Positions 26,944 to 35,142 of a stretch of DNA of 64,000 nt are shown piece by piece. The DNA is taken from positions 806,001-870,000 of the forward strand of contig OZ220724.1 in assembly GCA_965116715.1 (NCBI GenBank), written 5' to 3'. The stretch's first letter is position 1; the number at the start of each line of letters is the position of its first letter. A program made the translations under genes and the position numbers. Source of the DNA: Poriferisodalis sp965116715. Its GTDB lineage: Bacteria; Actinomycetota; Acidimicrobiia; Acidimicrobiales; Poriferisodalaceae. The notes under the pieces were generated by a model. The model was not told where the DNA came from, did not search any database, and was given only the letters and a program-made list of their open reading frames with translations.

Positions 26944-27070
26944 GAGTTCATTCCTCCGTCGTGTTCACCTGCGATGGACGCGTCTGGTCGGCTCGCGGGC
27001 GGGCACAGACTTACCATTCGGCTGTGCCTCTCGAAACCTCATTGGCCGGAACGGAAGTGGAGCGGACATC

Positions 27071-28378
27071 GTGACCGATGGATCGGCGCTTGAGGAACCG
27101 CCGGCTGGCATCGACATTGCGGACGCCGGCCGCTACGGAGACGGCATTCCCTGGGAAGATTTCCGGACGCTTCGCGCACAGCCGGGCCTGCACTGGAATC
27201 GCTACGCGGCTGAGTCGAATGCAGACCGGGGCGCAGTCGGGGGCTTCTGGGCGGTGACGCGCCACGCCGATGTTTGCGAAGTGTCCCGTCATCCCGAGCG
27301 CTTCTCGTCGGCCATCGGGCACGTCAACCTGTGGGACCTCGAGGCCGACGCGCTGGAGGCACGCCGATCGATCCTCGAGCACGACCCGCCGGCGCACACC
27401 CGGCTGCGCCGGGTGGTCAGCAAGGCGTTCACCCCTCGCCAGATGCGCCGGTACACCGAGCGCACCCGTGCCATCGCCGACGAGCTGCTCGATGTGGTGG
27501 TGGGGCGCGGCGGCGGCGACTGGGTTGATCTCGTCGCTGCGCCGCTGCCGATCCGGGTGATTATCGCCATCCTGGGCGTGCCGCCCGAAGACGCCGACTA
27601 CATGGTGGAGCTGTCGAACCACTTGGTGGAGGGAACCACCGAGAGCCAGTCGCTGCCGCCTGACGCCTATGGGAACACCACGCCGCTGCGCCTGCTTCCC
27701 TTCGGCAGCCCGGCGGCGTGGGGCCTGTACTCCTACGGGGCGAAGCTCGGCGACGAGCGTCTGGAGCACCCCGCTGACGACGTCGTCAGTCACCTGGTGC
27801 ATGCCGAAGTGGGCGGAGACCGCCTGACGCCCACCGAGTTCCGGAACTTCTTCCAGGTGCTGGTGTTCGGCGGCAACGAGACCACGCGCACCGCCATCAC
27901 CCACGGGACGATGGCGTTCGCCGAGCATCCCGAACAGTGGGACCGGCTGGCGGCAGACCGCGAGCTGCTGCCCAGCGCCGTCGAGGAGGTCATCCGCTGG
28001 GCATCGCCGATCCTGCACATGCGTCGCACCGCCGCTGTGGACACCGAGCTGGCGGGCACCCAGATCTCGGCGGGCGACAAGGTGGTGATGTGGTACCCGT
28101 CGGCCAACCGGGACGAGGCGGTGTTCGAGCGGCCCGACGAGTTCGATATCGGCAGGGCCGACAACGCGCAGATCGCCTTCGGCGGCGGCGGGCCGCATTT
28201 CTGCCTGGGCGCCTACCTGGCCCGCATGGAACTGACCGTGCTGCTCGAAGCGATGCTGGACCGCGGCATCCGGCCGGCGAGCGTCTCAAGCCTCGTGCGC
28301 ATCCCGTCGAACTTCGTTCACGGCGTCGCTTCCGTCGAGGTGTCAGTCGCGGCTTCCTCCGCACCTGTGCGAGCCTGA
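27071..28378 (+). CDS. Cytochrome P450 (1)
   Basis: 435-residue soluble bacterial P450. I-helix oxygen-activation motif FGGNETTRTA, K-helix ExxR in EEVIRW, and heme-Cys loop FGGGGPHFCLGAYLAR. The early segment DPPAHTRLRRVVSKAFTPR is a typical helix-C landmark. Start GTG 27071 was chosen because upstream codons read into the intergenic region. Class and length recall CYP125/CYP142-type actinobacterial enzymes, but the substrate is not inferable. Four bases separate it from the second P450. Confidence 0.93.
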   Translation: MTDGSALEEPPAGIDIADAGRYGDGIPWEDFRTLRAQPGLHWNRYAAESNADRGAVGGFWAVTRHADVCEVSRHPERFSSAIGHVNLWDLEADALEARRSILEHDPPAHTRLRRVVSKAFTPRQMRRYTERTRAIADELLDVVVGRGGGDWVDLVAAPLPIRVIIAILGVPPEDADYMVELSNHLVEGTTESQSLPPDAYGNTTPLRLLPFGSPAAWGLYSYGAKLGDERLEHPADDVVSHLVHAEVGGDRLTPTEFRNFFQVLVFGGNETTRTAITHGTMAFAEHPEQWDRLAADRELLPSAVEEVIRWASPILHMRRTAAVDTELAGTQISAGDKVVMWYPSANRDEAVFERPDEFDIGRADNAQIAFGGGGPHFCLGAYLARMELTVLLEAMLDRGIRPASVSSLVRIPSNFVHGVASVEVSVAASSAPVRA

Positions 28379-28382
28379 GGCC

Positions 28383-29675
28383 ATGAGCACCTGGGCCGAG
28401 CCCTACCTGGACGATCTCGGGCCCGATGACGCCAACATCTCCGACCACGACGTGTGGACCCACGGGGTGCCCCATGCCACGTTCGCCCGGCTGCGCCGGG
28501 AAGAACCGGTGGCGTGGATCGACGAGATCGACGGCCGCGGCTATTGGGCCATCACCAAGTACGACGACGCCTTCCGCATCAGCCGCGACGTGCAGACCTT
28601 CACCTCGACGAAGGGCATACGCCTCGAGGACATGGCGCCCGACGAGCTCGAAGCCCGCAAGACGATGATGGAGCAGGACCCGCCCGAGCACACCCGCTAC
28701 CGGCGGCTGGTGAGCCGGGGCTTCACGCCGCGAGTCGTCAACACCTACGAGGCTGCGATCCGTGCCCTGGCCTGCGAGGTGCTGGACCGGGCGCTGCGCG
28801 ACGAGCGCTTCGACTTCGTGACTGAGGTTGCCACCGAGCTGCCCATGCGGATGCTGGGGCGCATGCTGGGAACCAGCGACGCCGATGGCCACCAGCTCGT
28901 GGAGTGGGGCGATGCGCTGCTCGGCAACACCGATCCCGACTTCACCGACTATCCCGTGGGACTGGTGGACACCGACGAGTTCCGGCTGATGCCGTTCCGC
29001 AGCCCCGTCACGATCGACATCTTCAACTACGCAGCAGAGCAGGCGGCCAAGCGCCGGGCGCACCCGACAGACGACGTCATCAGCCAGCTCTTGGCGCCAA
29101 CCACCGACGGCTCGCCGCTCACCGATCAGGAGTTCAAGAACTTCTTCACCCTCATCATCGCCGCGGGCAACGACACCACCCGCTACACGATGGCCCACGG
29201 GCTGTGGGTGCTGATGGCGCATCCTCACCTGTTCGACACGTGGCGCGCTGCGGTGCTCGCGGGAGACGACGCCCTGACTGCGAGCGCGGTCGAAGAGGTG
29301 CTGCGCGCCAGTTCGGTCACCACGCACTTCCGCCGCACGGCGACGTGCGACACCGAGATCCGCGGCACCAAGGTGCGGGCCGGCGACAAGGTGGTGCTGT
29401 ACTTCATCAGCGCCGACCACGACGCGGATCGGTTCGAGCACCCTTTCCGGTTCGACTTGGCGCGCCCCGACAACGAGCACATGGCGTTCGGCCGCAACGG
29501 GCCGCACCTGTGCCTGGGAGCGTGGCTGGCGCGCATGGAGATCAAGGTGGTGTTCGAAGAGCTGCTGCGACGGGTAGTGCGCATCACCCAGGACGGCCCG
29601 GTCGAGCGGCTGCGATCCAACTTCATCTCCGGCATCAAGCACCTGCCCGTACACGTGGTCGAGCTGGCTGCATGA
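28383..29675 (+). CDS. Cytochrome P450 (2)
   Basis: 430-residue P450 paralogous to its upstream neighbour. I-helix IIAAGNDTTRYT, ExxR in VEEVLRAS, heme loop FGRNGPHLCLGAWLAR and helix-C DPPEHTRYRRLVSRGFTPR. Its stop codon overlaps the start of the amidotransferase gene (ATGA), so the P450 pair and the amidotransferase form one operon. No ferredoxin or reductase gene is nearby; electrons must come from elsewhere. Confidence 0.94.
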   Translation: MSTWAEPYLDDLGPDDANISDHDVWTHGVPHATFARLRREEPVAWIDEIDGRGYWAITKYDDAFRISRDVQTFTSTKGIRLEDMAPDELEARKTMMEQDPPEHTRYRRLVSRGFTPRVVNTYEAAIRALACEVLDRALRDERFDFVTEVATELPMRMLGRMLGTSDADGHQLVEWGDALLGNTDPDFTDYPVGLVDTDEFRLMPFRSPVTIDIFNYAAEQAAKRRAHPTDDVISQLLAPTTDGSPLTDQEFKNFFTLIIAAGNDTTRYTMAHGLWVLMAHPHLFDTWRAAVLAGDDALTASAVEEVLRASSVTTHFRRTATCDTEIRGTKVRAGDKVVLYFISADHDADRFEHPFRFDLARPDNEHMAFGRNGPHLCLGAWLARMEIKVVFEELLRRVVRITQDGPVERLRSNFISGIKHLPVHVVELAA

Positions 29676-30379
29676 AGGCGCTCGTCGTCACGCATGAGGA
29701 GACGTCGCGGCCAGGATTCGTCGGTGATCGCCTGATCGAGCGGGGCGCCGACCTGCACGTCCACGTGATGGTGCCTGACAGCTCGCGGCCGGCCGATTTC
29801 CGCCCGCTGCCCGGCGACGACTTCGACGTGCTCGTGGTGACGGGTTCGTACTTCTCGGTGTATGAGGACGCGATCGCACCGTGGATCGGCGCCGAGCTGG
29901 ACCTGATCCGCCGTTCGCATGACCGCGGCACGCCGGTGCTGGGCATCTGCTTCGGCGGACAGGCGCTGGCTGCGGCGCTGGGCGGATCCGTGGAGCGCTC
30001 CCCCGAGACCGAGATCGGCTGGTACCGGATCTCAGCGCCGGACAGCGTTGACCTGCCGATTTCTGCTGGGCCGTGGATGGAGTGGCATCACGATCGGTTC
30101 CATCTGCCTCCCGGCGCCGAATTGCTCGCCAGCACAGACATCTGCCCGCAGCTGTTCCGGATGGGCCGCAGCCTGGGCACCCAGTTCCACCCCGAGATCA
30201 GCGTGGATCTCGCCAGCGAGTGGCTCGAGGCGGCAAGTGACGACTACTTGGCGTCAGTCGGCGTCGTTCGCTCGGAGATGCTGACGGCCATAGCGCGCAA
30301 CGAGGCCGCCAACCGCCGCAACTGCTTCGAATTGGTGGATTGGTTCCTCGACGACGTGGCTACGGCACCGCTCGTCTGA
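29672..30379 (+). CDS. Class I glutamine amidotransferase-like protein
   Basis: 235 residues with the class I GATase fold: nucleophile elbow GICFGGQALAAALGG (Cys in GxCxG) and the His-x-Glu pair in GTQFHPEISVD. Stand-alone members may be gamma-glutamyl hydrolases (PuuD-like) or, as in aniline degradation (AtdA2), act with a GS-like ligase. Translationally coupled to P450 2 by ATGA and lying downstream of two GS-like ligases, it may act on a gamma-glutamylated intermediate. That role is inference; the fold and catalytic residues are seen. Confidence 0.85.
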   Translation: MKALVVTHEETSRPGFVGDRLIERGADLHVHVMVPDSSRPADFRPLPGDDFDVLVVTGSYFSVYEDAIAPWIGAELDLIRRSHDRGTPVLGICFGGQALAAALGGSVERSPETEIGWYRISAPDSVDLPISAGPWMEWHHDRFHLPPGAELLASTDICPQLFRMGRSLGTQFHPEISVDLASEWLEAASDDYLASVGVVRSEMLTAIARNEAANRRNCFELVDWFLDDVATAPLV

Positions 30380-30385
30380 CAGACC

Positions 30386-31270
30386 TCAGACCCCGAGGCG
30401 GCCGCTGAGGTACTCGGCCACCCGTGCCACGCCCTGGTCGGCTTCGGGGAACAGGCCGGCCATCGAGTGCCAGACGTGGATCATCTCGGGCCAGACCTCC
30501 AGCGTCACGTCGACGCCGGAGGTGCGAGCCTTGTGCGCCAGCCGTTCGCTGTCACTCAGCAGCACCTCGTCGTCGCCGCAGTGGATCAGCAGCGGCGGCA
30601 GACCCGCGAGGTCGCCTTCCAGCGGTGACGCGTACGGATCGGCGGGGTCGCCATCGGCACCGAGGAAGACCCCGGCGATGCGGGTGAGATCCTCCGCGCT
30701 CACCATCGGATCGCGGTCCGAGCGGGTGACTGCGCTCTCCCCCGTCCCGGACATGTCAACCCACGGTGAGATGGGCACGGCCGCAGCCGGCAGCGGAAGC
30801 CCGAGATCGCGCAGCTTCATGAGCGTCGACATCGTCAGCCCGCCGCCGGCCGAGTCGCCCGCGATGGCGATCTTGTCGGCAGCGTGGCCCCGATCGAGCA
30901 GCCAGCGATACACCGCAACCGAGTCTTCGACAGGTGCCGGGTGGGGATGCTCGGGCGCTAGGCGGTAGTCGACCGAGAGCACCGGGCAGCCCAGCTCGAG
31001 GGCGAGGTGACCGGTCAGGTTGCGATGAGAGCCGATGGAGCCGGCGACGTAACCGCCGCCGTGCACGTATTGCACGATCGCGTCGCCGGTGGTGCCCTCG
31101 GGGGTCTGCAGCTCGCACGGGACACCGTTGGCGTCCACCATCTCGCCGCTCACGCCAGCCGGCAGCGGGCGCGCCGTCAGCTCGATGCCCTTGCGCATGG
31201 CATCAATATCGGCAGGCATCTGCTGCGACGCGATGATCTCGCGGATCCGGCAGAACGCTTCGCTGGCCAT
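30386..31270 (-). CDS. Alpha/beta hydrolase, HSL (hormone-sensitive lipase) family esterase
   Basis: 294 residues. Oxyanion motif HGGGY and nucleophile elbow GDSAGGG define the HSL group; the catalytic Asp lies in HCGDDEVLLSD and the His in EMIHVWHSMAG. Start ATG 31270 is chosen for the GAGGAGG upstream; the ORF extends to 31318 without similarity. It is convergent with the amidotransferase gene (6 bases apart) and divergent from the SDR gene. Likely a cytosolic short-chain esterase of unknown substrate. Confidence 0.9.
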   Translation of the reverse strand: MASEAFCRIREIIASQQMPADIDAMRKGIELTARPLPAGVSGEMVDANGVPCELQTPEGTTGDAIVQYVHGGGYVAGSIGSHRNLTGHLALELGCPVLSVDYRLAPEHPHPAPVEDSVAVYRWLLDRGHAADKIAIAGDSAGGGLTMSTLMKLRDLGLPLPAAAVPISPWVDMSGTGESAVTRSDRDPMVSAEDLTRIAGVFLGADGDPADPYASPLEGDLAGLPPLLIHCGDDEVLLSDSERLAHKARTSGVDVTLEVWPEMIHVWHSMAGLFPEADQGVARVAEYLSGRLGV

Positions 31271-31407
31271 CAGGGCCTCCTCGTGCCGCTGATCGGGGCC
31301 GTCCCGGCCAGCGGCCACAACGTAGTCAGGGGCGGCGTCGTAGTGTCGATGCGCCGCACTGGTGCGCTGCGCCGACGCGGCTGGATTCCGACGAAGGAGG
31401 CGACCGG

Positions 31408-33171
31408 ATGCTGCTCGAGAACAAGATCGCGATCGTGACAGGCGGTGCGTCGGGCATCGGCGAAGCCAGTGCCAAGCGCTTCGCTGCCGAGGGCGCTTCG
31501 GTGCTCGTCGTGGACATCCGCCGCGAGCGCGCTGAGGGTGTGGCCGAATCGATCATGCAAGCCGGAGGCGAGGCGCACGGTTTCGGTGCCAACGTCGCCG
31601 AGCCTGACGACGTCGAGTCGATGGTGGCGGCGGCCGTGGACCGATGGGGCGGCCTCGACGTGCTCTACAGCAACGCCGGCACGATCCGCCCGGGCACTGC
31701 GGTGGAGCTGGAACCGCGTGACTGGGACCTGGTAATGAACGTGAACGTCCGGTCGGTGTACCTGGGCGCCAAATTCGCCGTGCCGGCGATGGAGGCCCGC
31801 GGCGGCGGCTCGATCGTCAACACGGCCTCCATCAGCGGCTTGCACGGCGACGGTGGGTCGGTCGTGTATGCGGCCTCGAAAGCGGCCGTCATCAACCTGA
31901 CACGGGCGCTGTCCACAGATCACGCTCCCGACGGCGTGCGCGTCAACGCCATCTGCCCCGGCACCATCGAGACACCGCCCGTGCAGCGGATGATGCAAGA
32001 CCCGGTCGCGCTCGAACGCAACCTTGCAGCACATGCACTGCGTCGCCTCGGCAATCCCGACGAGATCGCCAGCGTGGCCGCTTGGCTGGCCAGCGACGAG
32101 TCGTCGTTCGTCACCGGCGAAGCCATCGTCGTAGACGGCGGCCTGCGAGCCCAGTCACCCTTAGAGCGTCAGCGGATAGGTGGGTCAGTGGGGTTGCCAG
32201 CGGTCGCGTTGGTCGATGAGTTTGATGGTGATGATCAGCGTGACGGCGAGGGCGAGCTGGGCTGTGCGGTGCTCGGGTCGCCGGTCGGTGTTGCGGCGCA
32301 GCTGGCCGTAGTTCGACAGCCACGAGTTGGTGCGCTCCACGGTCCAGCGCAGTCCCAGCGGGGCGGCGACTGGCTTGACGGCTGCGCTGCTGGGCGGCCG
32401 TTTGGAGGGCCGCACGATGTCGGTGATGCCTGCCTGGTGGGCGGCCCGGTCGACGCGGCCGCCGATGTAGCCGCGGTCGAGATGCAGCGTGTCGATGTCG
32501 TGGTGCAGGCCGTGTCGTTCGATCTCGGCCATGGTGGGCTCGAACAGCATGATGTCGTTGCGGTTCGCGCCTGCTGCGGCCCACCCCACCGGGGTGCCCG
32601 CCGCGTCGGTGGCCAACGACCACTTCCAGCCCAGTTTGCGCCGGTCAACGGGGCTCTTGCCGGTTCCTTCGCCGCCGCAGGGCGCCTTGTGGACCGAGCC
32701 GTCGATGCACACATCGCCAAGCCGCAGGCCCATGACGCGGTCCCATGCCGCGACCGCCTCGGCCGCGATCTTGTCGAACACGCCTGCTGCGACCCACTCG
32801 TCGCGGCGGGACCGCAGCGTCGTGTCGGACACCTCACCGTCGAGCAAGTGCTCAACGGACTCCCACGAGCAGCCCGTCACCAGCCTGATGATGATCCCCC
32901 GCAGGCACAGCCGATCCGATATCCGCCGCCGATGACAACCCAACGGATGCGCATCGGGCCCACGGGCCAACAGCGGCTCGACCGCTGCCCAGATGACATC
33001 CACCACTGCCTTGCTCAAAGCGCGCATGATGAACACGCACCTCCACCATGTCGTCGGTTCGTACAGCACCCCGCATCACAGCGGGACCGACACGACGACT
33101 GGTGGATGGTCGCCTATCCGCGCGGCCTCTTAGGCCGCCTAGCCGACCCCCGCCCCTCCCACCTCCGCTAA
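31408..33171 (+). CDS. SDR-family oxidoreductase whose 3' end is interrupted in frame by an IS5-type element
   Basis: Classical NAD(P)-dependent short-chain dehydrogenase: Rossmann motif TGGASGIG (about 11-18), SNAGT, catalytic Ser in NTASISG and the YxxxK site VVYAASKAA, then GEAIVVDGGLRAQSP. At 32161 the IS5-type element enters. IS plus target duplication is 969 bp, divisible by three, and the antisense frame has no stop, so the ORF stays open for 587 residues to 33171. Without the IS it would end GLRAQSPLGRLADPRPSHLR, about 264 residues. All catalytic parts precede the insertion, so the enzyme may still work with a long foreign tail. Confidence 0.8.
   Translation: MLLENKIAIVTGGASGIGEASAKRFAAEGASVLVVDIRRERAEGVAESIMQAGGEAHGFGANVAEPDDVESMVAAAVDRWGGLDVLYSNAGTIRPGTAVELEPRDWDLVMNVNVRSVYLGAKFAVPAMEARGGGSIVNTASISGLHGDGGSVVYAASKAAVINLTRALSTDHAPDGVRVNAICPGTIETPPVQRMMQDPVALERNLAAHALRRLGNPDEIASVAAWLASDESSFVTGEAIVVDGGLRAQSPLERQRIGGSVGLPAVALVDEFDGDDQRDGEGELGCAVLGSPVGVAAQLAVVRQPRVGALHGPAQSQRGGDWLDGCAAGRPFGGPHDVGDACLVGGPVDAAADVAAVEMQRVDVVVQAVSFDLGHGGLEQHDVVAVRACCGPPHRGARRVGGQRPLPAQFAPVNGALAGSFAAAGRLVDRAVDAHIAKPQAHDAVPCRDRLGRDLVEHACCDPLVAAGPQRRVGHLTVEQVLNGLPRAARHQPDDDPPQAQPIRYPPPMTTQRMRIGPTGQQRLDRCPDDIHHCLAQSAHDEHAPPPCRRFVQHPASQRDRHDDWWMVAYPRGLLGRLADPRPSHLR
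32164..33129 (-). mobile_element. IS5-family-like insertion sequence, copy 1
   Basis: 966 bp with imperfect 17-bp terminal inverted repeats sharing GAG and GCGGATAGG, flanked by a TNA-type 3-bp target duplication (tta at 32161-32163 and 33130-33132). By inspection it matches copy 2 at 61490-62455 in opposite orientation with no difference noticed. Inserted in the last codons of the SDR gene. Confidence 0.92.
32185..33027 (-). CDS. IS5-family-like transposase, copy 1
   Basis: 280-residue DDE transposase from ATG 33027 (a GTG at 33069 would add 14 residues). N-terminal DUF4096-like helix region (AVEPLLARGPDAHPLGCHRRR), then DVCIDGSVHKAPCGGEGTGKSPVDRRKLG, HLDRGYIGGRVD and the terminal Glu in RWTVERTNSWL. 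Same translation as copy 2. Intact, no frameshift. Confidence 0.9.
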   Translation of the reverse strand: MRALSKAVVDVIWAAVEPLLARGPDAHPLGCHRRRISDRLCLRGIIIRLVTGCSWESVEHLLDGEVSDTTLRSRRDEWVAAGVFDKIAAEAVAAWDRVMGLRLGDVCIDGSVHKAPCGGEGTGKSPVDRRKLGWKWSLATDAAGTPVGWAAAGANRNDIMLFEPTMAEIERHGLHHDIDTLHLDRGYIGGRVDRAAHQAGITDIVRPSKRPPSSAAVKPVAAPLGLRWTVERTNSWLSNYGQLRRNTDRRPEHRTAQLALAVTLIITIKLIDQRDRWQPH

Positions 33172-33184
33172 CGCAGCCGTTAGC
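33167..33184. terminator. Possible hairpin terminator between convergent genes
   Basis: A perfect 7-bp stem (gctaacg / cgttagc) with a 4-base loop covers the original stop codon of the SDR gene and lies between it and the convergent SDH-type protease. No T run follows, so it is only a candidate. Confidence 0.4.
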
Positions 33185-33271
33185 CGTCTCCAACGAATGA
33201 CAGGGCTTCTTCCGGAATTGAGGAGGCACGCTCTCAGCGGAAATGGGGAGCGATGCAACGGCGCCCGGTAC

Positions 33272-34198
33272 TCAGCTCTGCAGTCGGACGAACGAGTCGC
33301 CCAAGTGATTCTCAATGATCTTGGCCATCGGCAGGGCGTCGAACATGTGCATCAGCGTGTGGTGGATGCTCAGCACGGCGTCCTGCAGCGATTGGTCATC
33401 TTCGAGATCATCGACGACGACGCCGTGGCTGCGGGCAGAGTCGCGGCCGATGCCCCTTCCGTGGGAGTGGTGTTCGTCGAAGCTCGCAAACCAATCGGCA
33501 ATGGTCGCAGCGTCGGCTGCGGCGTGCGGCTTGTTGCGGAACATCCAGCGTTCGAGCCAGTCCTGTACCAGTTCGCGTGCGAGCGCTTCGGCCGACTCGC
33601 ACTGCTGAAGCAGGGCCGTGCCGTATCGCTCCAAGATCGGGCGCCAGGCCGCCGCAGCCGACGGGTTGAGCATGATGTCCTCACGCGCCTGCGCGAACTG
33701 TCGTATAGACGCACCGGCTGGCGCGAGGCGAAACTGGTTGCCCAGCGGTTGAAGTACCTGAGGATCGATGGGACCGAGCTGCGAGTGCGCAGCCATGACG
33801 ATCCGGTCTGCGGCCAAGGCGATCATGGTGCCTGCAGACATCGCCGCAACAGGCACAAACACACGTATCTCGCCTTGGAATTTGTGCCGCAGGTACTCGA
33901 CGATTCGCTCCGCGGCATTGACGTCACCGCCAGGGGTATGCAGCAACAGGTCAAGGTCGCGGCCGTCAAGTCCACTGACGGCGGTCATGAACCCGTGAAT
34001 GTCGTACAGCGAGATTGCCGCCCGGTTACCGGGCCCGGAGGTTCCCAGCCAATTGCCGTAGTAGGCGATCGTCGCCCGACCTGTCAGGCGGTGAAGCTGC
34101 AGCACATAACGGCGGCGTACCGCGTCGTAATCGGGAGTGCCGCCTGCGTCGACGACCGTCGCGTTCAGTTCCTGCCGGATTTCCGCCCAGTTGGGCAT
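33272..34198 (-). CDS. Clp-fold serine protease, SDH proteinase family
   Basis: 308 residues of the Ser-Asp-His proteinase family (ClpP/crotonase-like fold, PF01972 type). Landmarks: oxyanion region LLLHTPGGDV (84-93), nucleophile S121 in VAAMSAGTMIALAADRIVM and LGPIDPQ with candidate Asp 145. There is no signal peptide or transmembrane segment, so a cytosolic role is likely. Its ATG follows the stop of a 55-residue ORF by three bases, so the two are probably translated together. Between it and the IS copy lies 139 bp holding only the original tail of the SDR gene and a hairpin. Confidence 0.82.
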   Translation of the reverse strand: MPNWAEIRQELNATVVDAGGTPDYDAVRRRYVLQLHRLTGRATIAYYGNWLGTSGPGNRAAISLYDIHGFMTAVSGLDGRDLDLLLHTPGGDVNAAERIVEYLRHKFQGEIRVFVPVAAMSAGTMIALAADRIVMAAHSQLGPIDPQVLQPLGNQFRLAPAGASIRQFAQAREDIMLNPSAAAAWRPILERYGTALLQQCESAEALARELVQDWLERWMFRNKPHAAADAATIADWFASFDEHHSHGRGIGRDSARSHGVVVDDLEDDQSLQDAVLSIHHTLMHMFDALPMAKIIENHLGDSFVRLQS

Positions 34199-34201
34199 CC
34201 T

Positions 34202-34369
34202 TCAGTCGACCGCTGCGATGTCGGGATCGTCGACGCTGTGAAAGTCTCTCCCGGGAACGGGACGCGTCAGGTGCCAGAAGCGCATCGCGTCGGCGACGCC
34301 GGGCTTGGACAGCGACTGCTCCAAGATGCGATCACGCGGCTGCGAGTCCTGCGATTGGTGCTTGTTCAT
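34202..34369 (-). CDS. Small protein (55 aa) coupled to SDH-type protease
   Basis: Opens MNKHQSQDSQPRDRILEQSL and ends VDDPDIAAVD. AAGGGGG lies just upstream of the ATG, and the stop is three bases from the protease start codon (TGAAGGATG), which argues for a real, co-translated gene. No recognised domain; too short for most gene finders. It could be an adaptor, inhibitor or substrate of the protease (inference only). Confidence 0.6.
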   Translation of the reverse strand: MNKHQSQDSQPRDRILEQSLSKPGVADAMRFWHLTRPVPGRDFHSVDDPDIAAVD

Positions 34370-34588
34370 CACCGCCCCCTTGTTCCTACAGAACGCTACC
34401 GCGCCGCCTCAGCGCCAAGCCCCATCATTTTGCTGGCGAGCCGAGCGACAAAGAACGCGTCATGAGCACTGGCCCAAAGCCGGGGCGGACGCTCAATCGC
34501 GACGGGCTGAGGGTAGCTGCGGACCGCAAACGTTGATGTGCGCCGCACCCGGTGGCGACGGGCCCGCGCTACGTATAGGTGCATCCGG

Positions 34589-34900
34589 CTATATCACTCG
34601 GGATGGAGTCACCGGCTCAAGCGGTTTTTCTGCGTCATCACCGCCTCTGGCTGCCGAGTACAACTTGCGCCGGCCAGAGCGCTGAGCGGTAACCAGGCCT
34701 TCGGCTTCAAGTTGCGCCAGCACCTGCACCACCCGGCTGCGGCTGACCCCTACCTCCTCCAGCAGTTGTTCGTCTCCCGCATGCGTTGGGCCGTGGTGGA
34801 CGAAGGCTTCCAGCACACGCAGCGCTGTCTTGGATAACCGCGATCGCGCTGCGCTCTGCTCCACCAACCGACACAACCGACAATCACCACGAACCAACAC
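34589..34900 (-). CDS. Winged-helix DNA-binding protein
   Basis: 103 residues. The core LSKTALRVLEAFVHHGPTHAGDEQLLEEVGVSRSRVVQVLAQLEAEGLV followed by a basic wing (TAQRSGRRKLYSA) is MarR/ArsR-like. A CxxC pair (CRLC) sits near the GTG start. Likely a small transcriptional regulator in its own right, possibly for the protease pair downstream on the same strand, though 219 bases separate them. Start uncertain. Confidence 0.6.
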   Translation of the reverse strand: MLVRGDCRLCRLVEQSAARSRLSKTALRVLEAFVHHGPTHAGDEQLLEEVGVSRSRVVQVLAQLEAEGLVTAQRSGRRKLYSAARGGDDAEKPLEPVTPSRVI

Positions 34901-34979
34901 CCATAACAGCTGGACCGACTAACGGGTCCCCGTCATCAGTACCGAGCGGGCACACAAGGAAGCGAAGATTCGCGACGAC

Positions 34980-35093
34980 ATGATCCGGGTTGCTCACCAA
35001 TCGGGCGCGTCGCTGCGTCAGCTTGCGGAGGTGTCCGGCCTCGGACGCAAGACCGTCACCGCCATCGTCGAGGCAGGCCGCACCTCACCGTGA
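34980..35093 (+). CDS. Small helix-turn-helix ORF (possible remnant)
   Basis: 37 residues from ATG 34980. The stretch SLRQLAEVSGLGRKTVTAIV reads like a helix-turn-helix. In-frame sequence continues upstream to a stop at 34925 without a good start codon, so it may be a decayed or truncated regulator. Low certainty. Confidence 0.35.
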   Translation: MIRVAHQSGASLRQLAEVSGLGRKTVTAIVEAGRTSP

Positions 35094-35142
35094 TTCGCCG
35101 AATTCGGCGTGGCCGACTATTGGCAGAGACGGCAACGGTGGG

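Noticed and set aside
27071..29675. CYP125/CYP142 steroid-degradation locus
   Set aside because: P450 motifs are general; no KstD, Hsa or Mce genes nearby to support steroid use.
34462..34536. 24-codon plus-strand ORF MSTGPKPGRTLN...
   Set aside because: Too short, no ribosome site or family; not listed as a gene.
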